Of a stretch of 64,000 bases of DNA, positions 36,987-46,784 are shown one piece after another. This stretch comes from Struthidea cinerea. Lineage: Eukaryota; Chordata; Aves; Passeriformes; Corcoracidae. How positions within the stretch are numbered: position 1 is the first letter of the stretch; each line of letters opens with the position of its first letter. The stretch covers positions 266,690 to 330,689 of the forward strand of contig VZTI01002794.1 in the NCBI GenBank assembly GCA_013397865.1, read 5' to 3'. A program made the position numbers and the translations under genes. The notes under the pieces are model-generated. The model ran no database searches. It saw only the letters and a list, made by a program, of their open reading frames with translations, and had not been told where the DNA came from.

Positions 36987-38432
36987 GTAAGGCACATACA
37001 TTAATCCACTGGTTGTATTTCCCTGATCTTTACTCATCCCTTAGAGTCTAACCCGGTGAACTATTTCCATGGTATTTCTAAAGACACGCCCTCCAGACAG
37101 CAGCAATTCTTTTTAGGAAAGAACTATCCTTCAGATGTTTTGTTAATCACTGCTGTAAACTACCAGATCTCAAAGAAAGTATATTACTACCATGCATTAG
37201 GTCATTCAAAGGCTATTTGTGCTTTTTAAATTACATAATTTCATAGTTGGTAGGGAGAATTAAAGTAATGTAAAAAAATTTTCTTTTTTTTTTCTTTAAA
37301 GTTGCCAATATTTAAGGTTTAACAACCAAAGGTGTGCTTTTTATCTACCACTTGAGTGAAATTGGAGACATTGCAATAAACTGGTTTATAACTGATTCAA
37401 CTGGATTATAGCATTAGAAAATCGTGAGTTTTGAGATGCCTGGAGAGTTTAGCTGAGTTGGAAAGCTAGCTAGAAGCTAGTGTAAATCCTGCTGTGAGAT
37501 GTTAGTCTTAAAACTGTTGGCAAGCATCAGTGCTCCTGCCACATAAAACCACTTTTGCCTTACAGAATTTATTTCCATTGCAAAATATTTTTAAGGGAGA
37601 TTACAAAGCTGGTTGGAGGAAAAGAAGTAATTCAAAATATTGAGAGCCATAAGGTGTCTTTTTAACGGATATTATTTTTCTAAGCAATTCAGAATTGTAA
37701 ATGTGATGCCTTCTGGTGAGTTAGATCATACTAACTTGAATGTCTGTGCTGCAATGTGTCACTATGGTGCTATGCTAGGATTCTTTTGATAAAAATTTCA
37801 GATCTTTCATGCATGTGGAATTTTTAGTAAGCAGTTGTTTTAGTTAAATGTACTTTTCTGTTTGAATTTTTTTGGTTAGAAAACTTACAGCTAACTTTAG
37901 TAATTTACTAGAGGTAGATACCCTCTGAACATAATCTTTTTGAGCTTTCCAACACCATTGTAAGCACAATACTTAGGGTAAAGGCTCCATCAGTTAAGCT
38001 GCCAATTTTTTCAATTTTCTTACACAAGGTTTTGATTTGTGAGGAAATACTAGAATAAGAGAGTTTGACAGGGTCTAGCTAATGCTTCCCTCTCCCCCTG
38101 TCCCATTTCTAATTTCTCCATTAGTATTGAGAAAGAGGGAACACAGAAGGAAAGGAAAAAAAAATAAAAGAAAATTGTATGTGTTTCTTACCTTCTGATT
38201 TCCTTTTGCTGTTTCCAATGCAATAAATTAAACAAGAGGTGGCCAATTCAGTATTTTTTTTCTGGCTTTTATTAGAAATTCTGTATAGTTTTTGAAAATT
38301 GACACTTTCCTAGAATACTTCTCTCTCTTTTTGTGTTGTCCAGAAATGTTTAAATTACTTCCTGCCTTCCTGCTTTCCCTTAATTTATAAATGTATATAT
38401 ATGTGTATATATGTATGTCTGTCATCTTAAAG

Positions 38433-38513
38433 TTGCTGAGCTCTTTAGAAATGATGGAAGTGGTAGTGGTGATGGAAACATGGATTTCTTCCTTTCAAGT
38501 GTCCCTCAACATG
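38433..38513 (+). CDS. ADGRV1: ADGRV1 exon 21 of window (R12 acidic Ser-Gly loop)
   Basis: 81 bp, phase 1 to 1, the second shortest exon here, and it can be skipped without a frameshift. It encodes V-A-E-L-F-R-N-D-G-S-G-S-G-D-G-N-M-D-F-F and a short tail, an acidic Ser-Gly loop inserted between the last two strands of R12. Human ADGRV1 has nearly the same sequence, so the loop is conserved. The S-G-S-G is at 38459-38470. The acceptor is CTTAAAG, with a weak pyrimidine tract preceded by a run of TATATG repeats. Confidence 0.92.
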
Positions 38514-39191
38514 GTAAGCTTTTTTGATTAATCCTATATTTTATTTATAATTCTAATAGCTGTCATAATTACTGTGCTTGATACAACTTGTCATAATGTT
38601 CTTTTACATGCAGTTAGAGCTTATTAATTTAGATTCAACATAGAGTTTCGTCAAAAACATTCTTTTCCATTTTAATATAGGTGTAATTTCACTGGCAGTC
38701 AGTGTTTAGTGTAAAGCAGAGAACAACAGGTTCTTATATCATCAAAACTATATTGTTGTAAAACAGAATATAGTAATTGTAGAATTAAAGTTTACAAATT
38801 TATCATTGTCTGAACATTGTCAAATTTTCCTGGGAGAAAAAAGCAAAAGGACTTTTTAAATTGAGGGTAATTTTAAAACTACCTGATTGTATGCTTTGAT
38901 ACATTCTAAGTATAATTTTGATCCCTTCATGGCAAAAATACTCTTAAAGGAAAGTCAGTTGTGTTAGATTTTTAATGAAATAGTTTGATTGTTTTTCATT
39001 TTTCCTCTTTCATTTCTTCAAATTTCTATTTATTTCATGACATGCAGAAAACAATGATAATTTCATATTGAAAAAAATACTAAGTGAAGAAATAACATGA
39101 AATATATGGGAAAACCGTATGCATATAGGACTTCAAATTAAATTGACAGATTTAAAAATGTTGTATGAGCATCCATTATGCTAATAGAGTA

Positions 39192-39305
39192 GGTTTTTTT
39201 GTTTTTTGTTTTTTTTTTTTTNNNNNNNNNNNNNNNNNNNNNNNNNNNNNNNNNNNNNNNNNNNNNTTTTTTTGTTTTTTTTTTTGTTTTTGTTTTTGTT
39301 TTTAT
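39192..39305. repeat. T-rich low-complexity tract containing an assembly gap
   Basis: Long T-runs broken by single G residues flank 45 N at 39222-39266 in intron 21. The gap probably reflects sequencing failure in the homopolymer. The rest of this 1,346-bp intron (38514-39859) is unremarkable. Confidence 0.95.
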
Positions 39306-39859
39306 TTTCTTTGACATTCTGTTTCCCTTTTACTTGTTTCCAGAAATGTTTTTTTTAAGTGCCAGGCTCTTTTTCTCTCTGAGCAGCAAGTTATGTCAGC
39401 TAAGACAATCTATTTAGAAGCAGGATTTACCTGACTTGGTGGTGGTTTTTTGGGGGTTTTTTTGTCTTTCATTCCAGCTTATGTTAGGATGAGACCTGCA
39501 TTCATCTCTTCTTTCTGCTTACACTGTGCTTTACTATGTAACTCGTCACTGTCCTAAATGCTGCTCCTTTTTCATTCATTAAACCTGTAATTTTATTTTG
39601 GTTCCTCCCTTAAAATAATATTTTTTTTGTTTCATAGTTCCATAGAAGGACTGACAGGACTGCCTTACTGAAAGTCAGTCCCTTTGCCATACAGAGAGTT
39701 ACCACACATTTAAAAAAAGAAAAAAACAAAGACAAACAGCATGGATACTTCAGTCATACTCTCTTTTCTATTTTTGTAGCATATTTCTTTAGCTGTTTTC
39801 TTTCATGTAAGAAAACATGCTAGATAAAAATAACCTTTTTTGGAACTTGCATTTAACAG

Positions 39860-39999
39860 CTAGCTTGGGAATTGCATCCCACATCCTTGTGACTATTGAG
39901 GCTTCTGATGATGCTCACGGTGTGTTTGAGTTCAGTGCTGAGTCCCTCTTGGTGAATGGAACTGAGCCCGAAGATGGGGACAGCAATGTTGTGCTGCAG
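39860..39999 (+). CDS. ADGRV1: ADGRV1 exon 22 of window (end of R12, start of R13)
   Basis: 140 bp, phase 1 to 0. It encodes A-S-L-G-I-A-S-H-I-L-V-T-I-E-A-S-D-D-A-H-G-V-type sequence: the last strand and linker of R12, then F-E-F-S-A-E-S-L-L-V-N-G-T-E of R13. The donor is CAG|GTTAGA. The next intron (400 bp) has nothing recognisable. Confidence 0.94.
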
Positions 40000-40399
40000 G
40001 TTAGAAAGCTTTGAGTCTCATATTGCTGCATTGTACTCTTCTGTCTGTTTTTTCTGGTGTTCTATGATGCTTTTGTCATTAGTCTGTGGGGTTTATAACA
40101 ACTTTGTCATGAACATTTATTTTTCCAGTCATGCGGTGTTTGCTAATTTGTATTATTCAGCTTGTAACTAAAATAATAATAGTATCCAAAAACTTAAAAT
40201 CTTCTACTTGTTTAGAATCAAGGGACTACTTGATAATACAAGTTCAGCAGAGATAAGATAATAAAAATTGCATGTTTTTAAAACACAAGACGTATCTTTA
40301 ACTCACGATGTTTTTGTCTTTGCTTAGTTGCATTTCACACTTCTATGTTTTTCTTTCTCATAGAACAAAAATATGCACATCTTTATATGTTTTACTTAG

Positions 40400-41009
40400 G
40401 TTGTGAGAACTCACGGGGCCTTATCTCAGGTGACATTGCACTGGATCATAATCGGCGATTTTACCAATGACCTGATCTCTACAGACGGGAGTGTAACATT
40501 TGATGTTGGCCAGGCGAGAGCAAATATTACAATACAGGTTTCTCCGGATGATGTTCCCGAACTGGATAAGACATTTTCAGTTTTGATCGTCAATGTCTCC
40601 CATGGTCGTCTTGGTTATCATGATAATGCAACGTTAACTATTTTAGCAAATGATGATCCGTATGGAGTCTTCATCTTTTCTGAGCAGAACAGACCAATAA
40701 AAGTTGAGGAAGAAACAAAAAATGTCTCTCTGACCGTTATAAGATGTGGTGGTCTCCTTGGTACAGTAATGGTGAAATACAGAACTATTGGTGATGAGGA
40801 AAAGTCGCCCTTTCTTCCACATGATGTTGTCAGAGCAATAGAGGGAAAAGACTATATACCCATTACAGGTTATGTGATCTTCACAACCAGTGAAAGTGAG
40901 GCCACAATATCCTTGCCTATTTTGGATGATGATGATCCTGAGAGGTCAGAATCTGTTTTTGTTGAGCTAAGTGGTATTGCTTTGATCAAGAGAGTTCAGG
41001 ATCGGCCAA
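40400..41009 (+). CDS. ADGRV1: ADGRV1 exon 23 of window (rest of R13, most of R14)
   Basis: 610 bp, phase 0 to 1. R13 runs from V-V-R-T-H-G-A-L-S through S-P-D-D-V-P-E-L-D-K to L-A-N-D-D-P-Y-G-V-F-I-F. R14 follows with I-K-V-E-E-E-T-K-N-V-S-L, C-G-G-L-L-G-T-V, a loop of about 18 extra residues, then G-K-D-Y-I-P-I-T-G-Y and L-D-D-D-D-P-E-R-S-E-S. Both units keep a full acidic motif. The donor is A|GTAAGT. The next intron (922 bp) has nothing recognisable. Confidence 0.95.
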
Positions 41010-41931
41010 GTAAGTGTCTTACATAAAACCTATAATTTAACTATAAAGATCAATATTTATATGTAACAGGAGAAAATGCAGCAAGATAAATGAAGGACTC
41101 TTTACCAAATTCTATATAGTTAAGATATCTGTAAGTTACCTGACTTGTTCCTGTTGGCATTTATTTCCTTTGTCACAGTATTTTATTGGAAATGCATGAG
41201 TATTTATTTATCCCTTTTCCATTGTCTTATCTAAGGTCTTTCAGGCCAAATGTGTTACAGTATTTGTTTGTGCACTAATACCTGCTCATTTAGCATTGTT
41301 TCTGGAAGTTCAGTAGTAGGAAATAACTAAGCTAGTTTCTCATATTAAAATACAAATATGTCTTATTAAAAAAAGGGGATGTAGAATTAGTGACATGCCG
41401 CTTTCTTAGTGTTGACAATTTTTACTTCATTTCTCATTCAGTTAAATTCAGGTCATTACAGCCTGGTTTGTGCTTCAAAGATTCTTGGCATGTTTAATTG
41501 CTGCCCTTGCCCCCAGGTGAAGGGGTAACTTCAAATATAATTCCACTTGGAGTTGAAATCTTACTTATATTTCATCATATCAAGAGTAAAACAGAAATTA
41601 TTCTGAACTGTATTGATCTTACTATTAGCCTTATGGATAAATAAATAGCTATATAAATAAATTCACAGTTCCTCATTTTTTTAAAAAAAATATGCCTTGT
41701 GTGCTCCACAGCGTGGTAGAATAATATTACTAAAAATTCAGATTTTCTGCCAGAACGTAATTCAAACACATGTATTTTGATATGGTTTGTAGTTATGCTT
41801 TGTCCAACTGTAAAAAAAATAATTTTAATGAAAACTAGAGACAGCTAAATTCACATGTATGCCTATGACCTCTATAGCCATGAATAGTAAGCATTTCAGG
41901 CACCCCTCACTAAGTTTTCTTTATATTTCAG

Positions 41932-42147
41932 TTATAAATTCTCCTCGACTTGGCTTAGTGGGTGAGACAATAGCTCATGTGATTATCAATGCCAATGATG
42001 ATGCTTTTGGAACACTTCAGCTTTCAGCTTCAGCTGTGCGTGTTGCTGAAAATTATGTTGGACCAATCATTAACGTGACCAGAACTGGGGGAATATTTTC
42101 AGATGTTTCTGTGAAATTTAAAGCTATGCCAATAACTGCAACCGCTG
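41932..42147 (+). CDS. ADGRV1: ADGRV1 exon 24 of window (end of R14, start of R15)
   Basis: 216 bp, phase 1 to 1. It encodes N-S-P-R-L-G and the R14 linker I-N-A-N-D-D-A-F-G-T-L-Q-L, then R15 up to V-S-V-K-F-K-A-M-P-I-T-A-T-A, with sequon N-V-T. The next exon has the same length and phase but is not similar in sequence. The next intron (1,325 bp) carries a strongly A-rich tract. Confidence 0.95.
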
Positions 42148-43170
42148 GTAAGAAAGCAGAATAGCAGAAGTATGCAGTCTGTGTTAAAGCTGAAACACAC
42201 AAGTGTGTACTGAATGCTCTGTTACATTACAAGTATGAAATACAAAGTAGTGAGGTGTTGGCTGTGCTTAGCAAATATGAATCCAAGACCTAGGGGAAAG
42301 TTTACTCATCATCACTGGAGAATCTAAAAGTGAAATGAGGGAAGGAATTGGGGTGTTTGTTTACTTAGTAGCACACCACCACTTAAACTCCCCTTCCCAC
42401 TCCCCACCCCCCAAATACTATAGTAGTATATGTAATAATGATTTAGTCCCATGTACATATTTAAACCCATCATGTATTGCTTAGTTGAGCTTATTGCAGA
42501 GGAAGTGAGAGCTGGGGTCTCAGCTATAAAACAAACAGGGAAAAATCACTCAAAACCCACAGAGACGTGTACTTCTGAAAATGGAATGTAAACTTCTCCA
42601 GTTGGTCCCTGCTGTAGAGAAGGTACATAAAGAAAGGAGAAAAATTATGAAGACTGCAGGATCAAAACCACTTAGACAGTTACAAATTGAGTATACTGTA
42701 TTTCCGCTATGTCCTAATTGAATAGGTGGGTGGTACGTGCTCTGAGAACTTCTAATTTAATGTTTATGTAACAGATTGTTATAAATTAAATGTGTAGCTA
42801 GATTTATATCAGCGTATGCTTTCAATTAGTTTCTGAAGCAGAGCTGTGATCTAATGTATCACAGATGTTCCTGTGATACAGGAACAGTTCCTAGACAGTT
42901 GAGACAAGTTTGCCTAAAATGAGGTTGACACACAAAATATGCCCTTTACTGAAATCTACATTGACAAGGTGCTTCTGTTCACTTTATCTATTGGAAAGCT
43001 GGACAGCAATTATAAATCAAAGACAGAAGCATCTTGGTAGTGTGGCCTTGTAAACAGCAGACAATAATGGACCTTTTGTAACTACCTCTAGGTCTAACAG
43101 TGCAAACTCTGTTTTGGTCAAACCAAGTTTTGTTTTGATCTATCCAGACATCTAAAAGGCAATGGGAAGT

Positions 43171-43304
43171 AAAAAAACAAAAACAAAAACAAACAAACAA
43201 ACCCCAAAAACAAACAAACAAACAAAAAACCCAAAACCAAACAAAAAAAACCCAAACAAACAAACAAAAAAAAACAACCCCACCAAAAAAAAACTAAAAC
43301 AAAC
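43171..43304. repeat. A-rich (AAAC)n low-complexity tract
   Basis: About 130 bp of AAAC/AAAAC-type repeats with a few CCC interruptions in intron 24, ending about 170 bp before exon 25. The long open frames on the minus strand here (Phe/Cys/Leu/Gly-rich) are products of the repeat. Confidence 0.95.
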
Positions 43305-43472
43305 CTTTTGTTGTGTGTGGGTGTAAGGATAAAGATTCCATAAAAACACAGAGGAATGCATGTATAAGCAAAGAGAAGATGGGTATTACTGATAATGTTC
43401 ACCACACTGAACCATAAATCATTGATGTTATCTGGGTTTTTTTGTTTTGGGTTTTTTCATCTACAAATCTAG

Positions 43473-43688
43473 GTGAGGACTACAGTGTAGCTTCATCAGA
43501 TGTTGTCTTACTAGAAGGGGAAACAAGTAAAGCTGTGCCAATTTATATAATTAATGACATCAATCCTGAAGTTGAGGAGTCATTTTATGTTCAGCTGCTG
43601 AACCAAACAACAGGAGGAGCCTTGCTTGGATCTTTGACAAGGGCAATCATAACTATTGAGGCCTCTGATGATCCATTTGGATCCTTTG
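43473..43688 (+). CDS. ADGRV1: ADGRV1 exon 25 of window (R15, second half)
   Basis: 216 bp, phase 1 to 1. It encodes G-E-D-Y-S-V-A-S-S-D-V-V-L-L-E-G-E-T, acidic motif I-N-D-I-N-P-E-V-E-E-S, N-Q-T-T-G-G-A-L-L-G and linker E-A-S-D-D-P-F-G-S-F. Reading past the donor gives a hydrophobic segment and a stop at 43805-43807 (see findings). The next intron (862 bp) contains a CR1 3' end. Confidence 0.95.
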
Positions 43689-43894
43689 GTAAGGGAGTAC
43701 ATATTTTCTTTCTTCTGCTAACATTTTTTCTGGGGATTTGTGGGGGAGCTGCTACATGGCAACTGAATAAAAACATTCAGAAGCAGAAGTGTGGGTGTAG
43801 AGAGTAAAGGAAAAGATAAGATAAACTGAATTAAAACATGTAATAAAGGAGTAATGGGGCTTTAATATAACAAAATGATTGAGCCTCTTGGAGG

Positions 43895-44186
43895 CTCTGA
43901 TTGGTGGCACCAAGCAGTAGAACAAGAGGCAACAGCCAGAAACTGATGCCCTTCAGGATGTTCACCTGAACATGAGGAAGACCTTCTTTACTGTGCAGGT
44001 GATGGTGCACTGGAACAGGTTGCCCAGAGAGGTTGTGGAGTCTCCTTTGGTGGAAACGTCCAAGAGCTATCTGGACACACTCCTGTGCCATGTGCTCTGG
44101 GATGACCCTACTTGAGCAGGGAGCTTGAACCTGATGAACTACAGCAGTGCCTTCCAATCTGACACATTCTGTGATTCTGTGATTTC
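43895..44186 (+). mobile_element. CR1 LINE 3'-end fragment with terminal repeats
   Basis: About 290 bp in sense orientation: 'agaacaagaggcaacagcc', 'aacatgaggaagaccttctt', 'cactggaacaggttgcccag', 'agaggttgtggagtctcc', ending in the doubled 'attctgtgattctgtgattt'. These are the last coding part and short 3' tail of CR1. It is 5'-truncated. Confidence 0.93.
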
Positions 44187-44550
44187 TACATAAGGTGTTC
44201 CATGTTAAATAGTTTTGATTTATTTCTTCAATAAGTGATGTGAAATCTGGTAAAGAGTCTCTTTGCTGGGAATTATGAAAATATATTCTAAGACGTTAGA
44301 AACAGTTCATGGTTAGCCTCAAACAATGGGGAATAGATTTTTGGATGAGGGCTTAATTTTCATGCTAATTTTCTCTGCAGATGAAAATATGAGTATTGAA
44401 AGTTTGCTTTTAGGTTTAAACCTAGTTAAAAGGGCTTTACCTGTGCAAGTAAATGCAATCAAGTAAAATAAGACTCTGTACTTCAGGAACTGATATATTT
44501 ACTTTTGATTTTATTTTTAATGCACTACATCTCCCTATGGCGTATGTCAG

Positions 44551-44795
44551 TTTTTCAGAATACCGAATTCACTGTGGAGGAGCCTGAATTTGGATCAGTA
44601 ACCATAAATCTGCCAATAATCCGCAATGCTGGGACACTGGGTAATGTTACTGTTCAGTGGGCAGCTACCATTAATGGACTTCCTGCTGATGATGACTTGC
44701 AAGTTGCCATGGGTAATATTACTTTCGCCCCTGGGGAAGCCATTCAGATGTTGCTGTTGGAAATCCTGGCTGATGATGTTCCAGAAGTAGAAGAA
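44551..44795 (+). CDS. ADGRV1: ADGRV1 exon 26 of window (R16, main part)
   Basis: 245 bp, phase 1 to 0. It encodes E-F-T-V-E-E-P-E-F-G-S-V, I-I-R-N-A-G-T-L-G-N-V-T-V-Q-W, the strand M-G-N-I-T-F-A-P-G-E-A and motif L-A-D-D-V-P-E-V-E-E. The start is set by frame: a second AG eight bases downstream (44557-44558) would bring a stop after ten codons. The next intron is the second shortest here (195 bp). Confidence 0.93.
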
Positions 44796-44990
44796 GTAAG
44801 TAGAGCAGTTATGCCTCTCTTGAATAGTTTTAGAGTTTTAACTTGCGTAAGAAATGTGTGCAGATCAAAACAAGAAATGTTATAGCAGGAAGCTGCAAGA
44901 AGTTCTGATTTTCTTTTGCTTGTGATTATTTTTAGAAACGGCAAAAATTGTTTAGCTGCATTATTTGTTTTTCTTTTTTTTCTTTTTGAG

Positions 44991-45172
44991 ATTGTCCATG
45001 TAGAATTAACTCAGGCCTCCAACGGTGGTGCTATCGGGTTAGATGGCATGGCAAATATTGTTATACCTGCCAATGATAATCCTTATGGCACAGTTTTCTT
45101 TCATCAATCCTCATATCGAATTCAGGAGCCACTAGAAAGAAATTTACTTGCAAATGTATCAGTCAGGAGAAG
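44991..45172 (+). CDS. ADGRV1: ADGRV1 exon 27 of window (end of R16, start of R17)
   Basis: 182 bp, phase 0 to 2. It encodes I-V-H-V-E-L-T-Q-A-S-N-G-G-A-I-G-L, the R16 linker P-A-N-D-N-P-Y-G-T-V-F-F, and the first strands of R17 (Y-R-I-Q-E-P-L-E-R). It ends R-R-AG. The donor GTCTGT is weak, but the frame and the human counterpart support it. The next intron (800 bp) has nothing recognisable. Confidence 0.9.
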
Positions 45173-45972
45173 GTCTGTATAATATTGACTGATTTTGAAT
45201 ATCTTTTTTTTCATTGTTTTTGTTGTTTCGTTTTGGTTTGGTTTTTTGTTGTGGATTTTTTTTTGGCTATAATTTTAAATGTCATGCCCTTGTGTAAGTA
45301 TTTGCATCAATTTCCTTATCTGCCAGCTCTATCTTTTTTCATATACATCGATTTTGAACTAGATGTCTGCTTGTTAGAAATGTACATAAAGTATTTAAAT
45401 GTAGTATACATTTGTGGTATGAACCCAGTCTACACAGCGTACTTGAAGTTTTATTTTGCCGGTTAAATTGTCAAGCCATTTAAAGCTGCAAACCAGCCTG
45501 CTCCTGTGATGTGAACTGGAGGACAAAGCATATCAAATGTTGTTTGGTGTAAAACAAAACGGAAAGGAGAGCAAAATGAAAAGGAGAACAAAAAGGTTTT
45601 GCACATGAAATATGGTATCCTGAGGACACCTTGGAGGAATGATGACAATGCTAGACAGCACAGGCTTTTTCTTCCTTGACAGTCCTAGGAAGACTGAGTT
45701 AATTCCTAGAAACAAATGTTTGCAAACATGCTCACTTAACAAACTGCTACCCAAGCTATAAACAATCAAACTTGCTCTCCAAAAAAAACCAATTACTCAG
45801 TTATTCTGGTACTAGCTTCAAGGGAAGTCACTTTAATCAGCTATTTGTAACTTTTCAGCGTTTCAGAAGGGGTTAGTTAATTTTGTTCATTTTTATTCTT
45901 AACCCAGTAACATACAGAATATTAGACATGCTTCACCAGCTAACAAAACATTTTTATTTTAATGTCTTTTAG

Positions 45973-46784
45973 TGGGGGAAGGTTTGGTCAGCTGCAAATA
46001 TTTTACAGCACTTCTGAGACTGACATCGTAGCTCTTGCCATTGAGCAAGATGAGGATATACTGGCCTACTATGAGTCTCCTGTACAAGGAATTCCTGACC
46101 AGCCATCCAAGACCAGAGTGAACGTGTCAGCAGCAAGTGACCCACTGTATGCCTGTGCAACTCAGTGCCTAAAAGAACAAGCATGTTCAGCCTTTACATT
46201 TTCCAGTGCCTCTGAGATTCCCCTCTGCCTTTGGCTGGCAACAGAGATCAGCCTATTAACTAATATGTCGGGATTATGGACCTACAAGAAAAACATCAGC
46301 AGTACATCCACTCTGTTTAGCACACAAGCCATTGCTGGAAGTGATTATGAATCTATCACAAGACAGTGGGCCATCATGCAGGAAGGGGAAGAGTTTGCAA
46401 ATCTCACAGTTACCATATTCCCTGACAGCCTGCCAGAGCTGGATGAAAAATTCACTATATCCCTGTTGAAAGTTGAACTAATGAATATCTCAGCCAGCCT
46501 AAAAAATCAACCAACTATTGGACAGCCAAATACTTCCACAGTTATCATAATGATGAATGGGGATGCCTTTGGAGTATTTAAGATCTACAGTGTAAGTCCC
46601 AATGCAACAGAGAAAGGTCTGTATATTGAAGTAGAAGAACGCCCTCAGGCCAACGTGCAGCTAATGATACATAGGACAGAAGGCAGCCTGGGACAGGTGG
46701 CAGTGGAATGGCGTGTTGTTGGTGGAACTGCTACCCCAAAATTGGATTTTGTGGGTGTTGGTGAGATTCTGGTGTTTGCTGAAG
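45973..46784 (+). CDS. ADGRV1: ADGRV1 exon 28 of window (R17 with cysteine-rich PAN/Apple-like insert, start of R18)
   Basis: 812 bp, phase 2 to 1, the largest exon here. R17 continues with G-G-R-F-G-Q-L-Q-I-F-Y-S-T. It is then interrupted by about 95 residues, including four cysteines in C-A-T-Q-C-L-K-E-Q-A-C-S-A-F-T-F and P-L-C-L-W-L, followed by L-W-T-Y-K-K-N. That pattern resembles a PAN/Apple domain. R17 resumes with A-G-S-D-Y-E-S-I, F-P-D-S-L-P-E-L-D-E and M-M-N-G-D-A-F-G-V-F. R18 then starts (E-V-E-E-R-P-Q; V-A-V-E-W-R-V-V-G-G-T-A-T). The next intron (1,236 bp) has nothing recognisable. Confidence 0.95.

Noticed and set aside
43118..43405. Minus-strand frames rich in Phe, Cys, Leu and Gly, like membrane helices
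   Set aside because: They are the complement of the (AAAC)n tract at 43171-43304.
41932..43688. Exons 24 and 25 are both 216 bp and phase 1-1, suggesting an exon duplication
   Set aside because: Their translations encode different halves of Calx-beta units and do not resemble each other, so the equal length is a coincidence.
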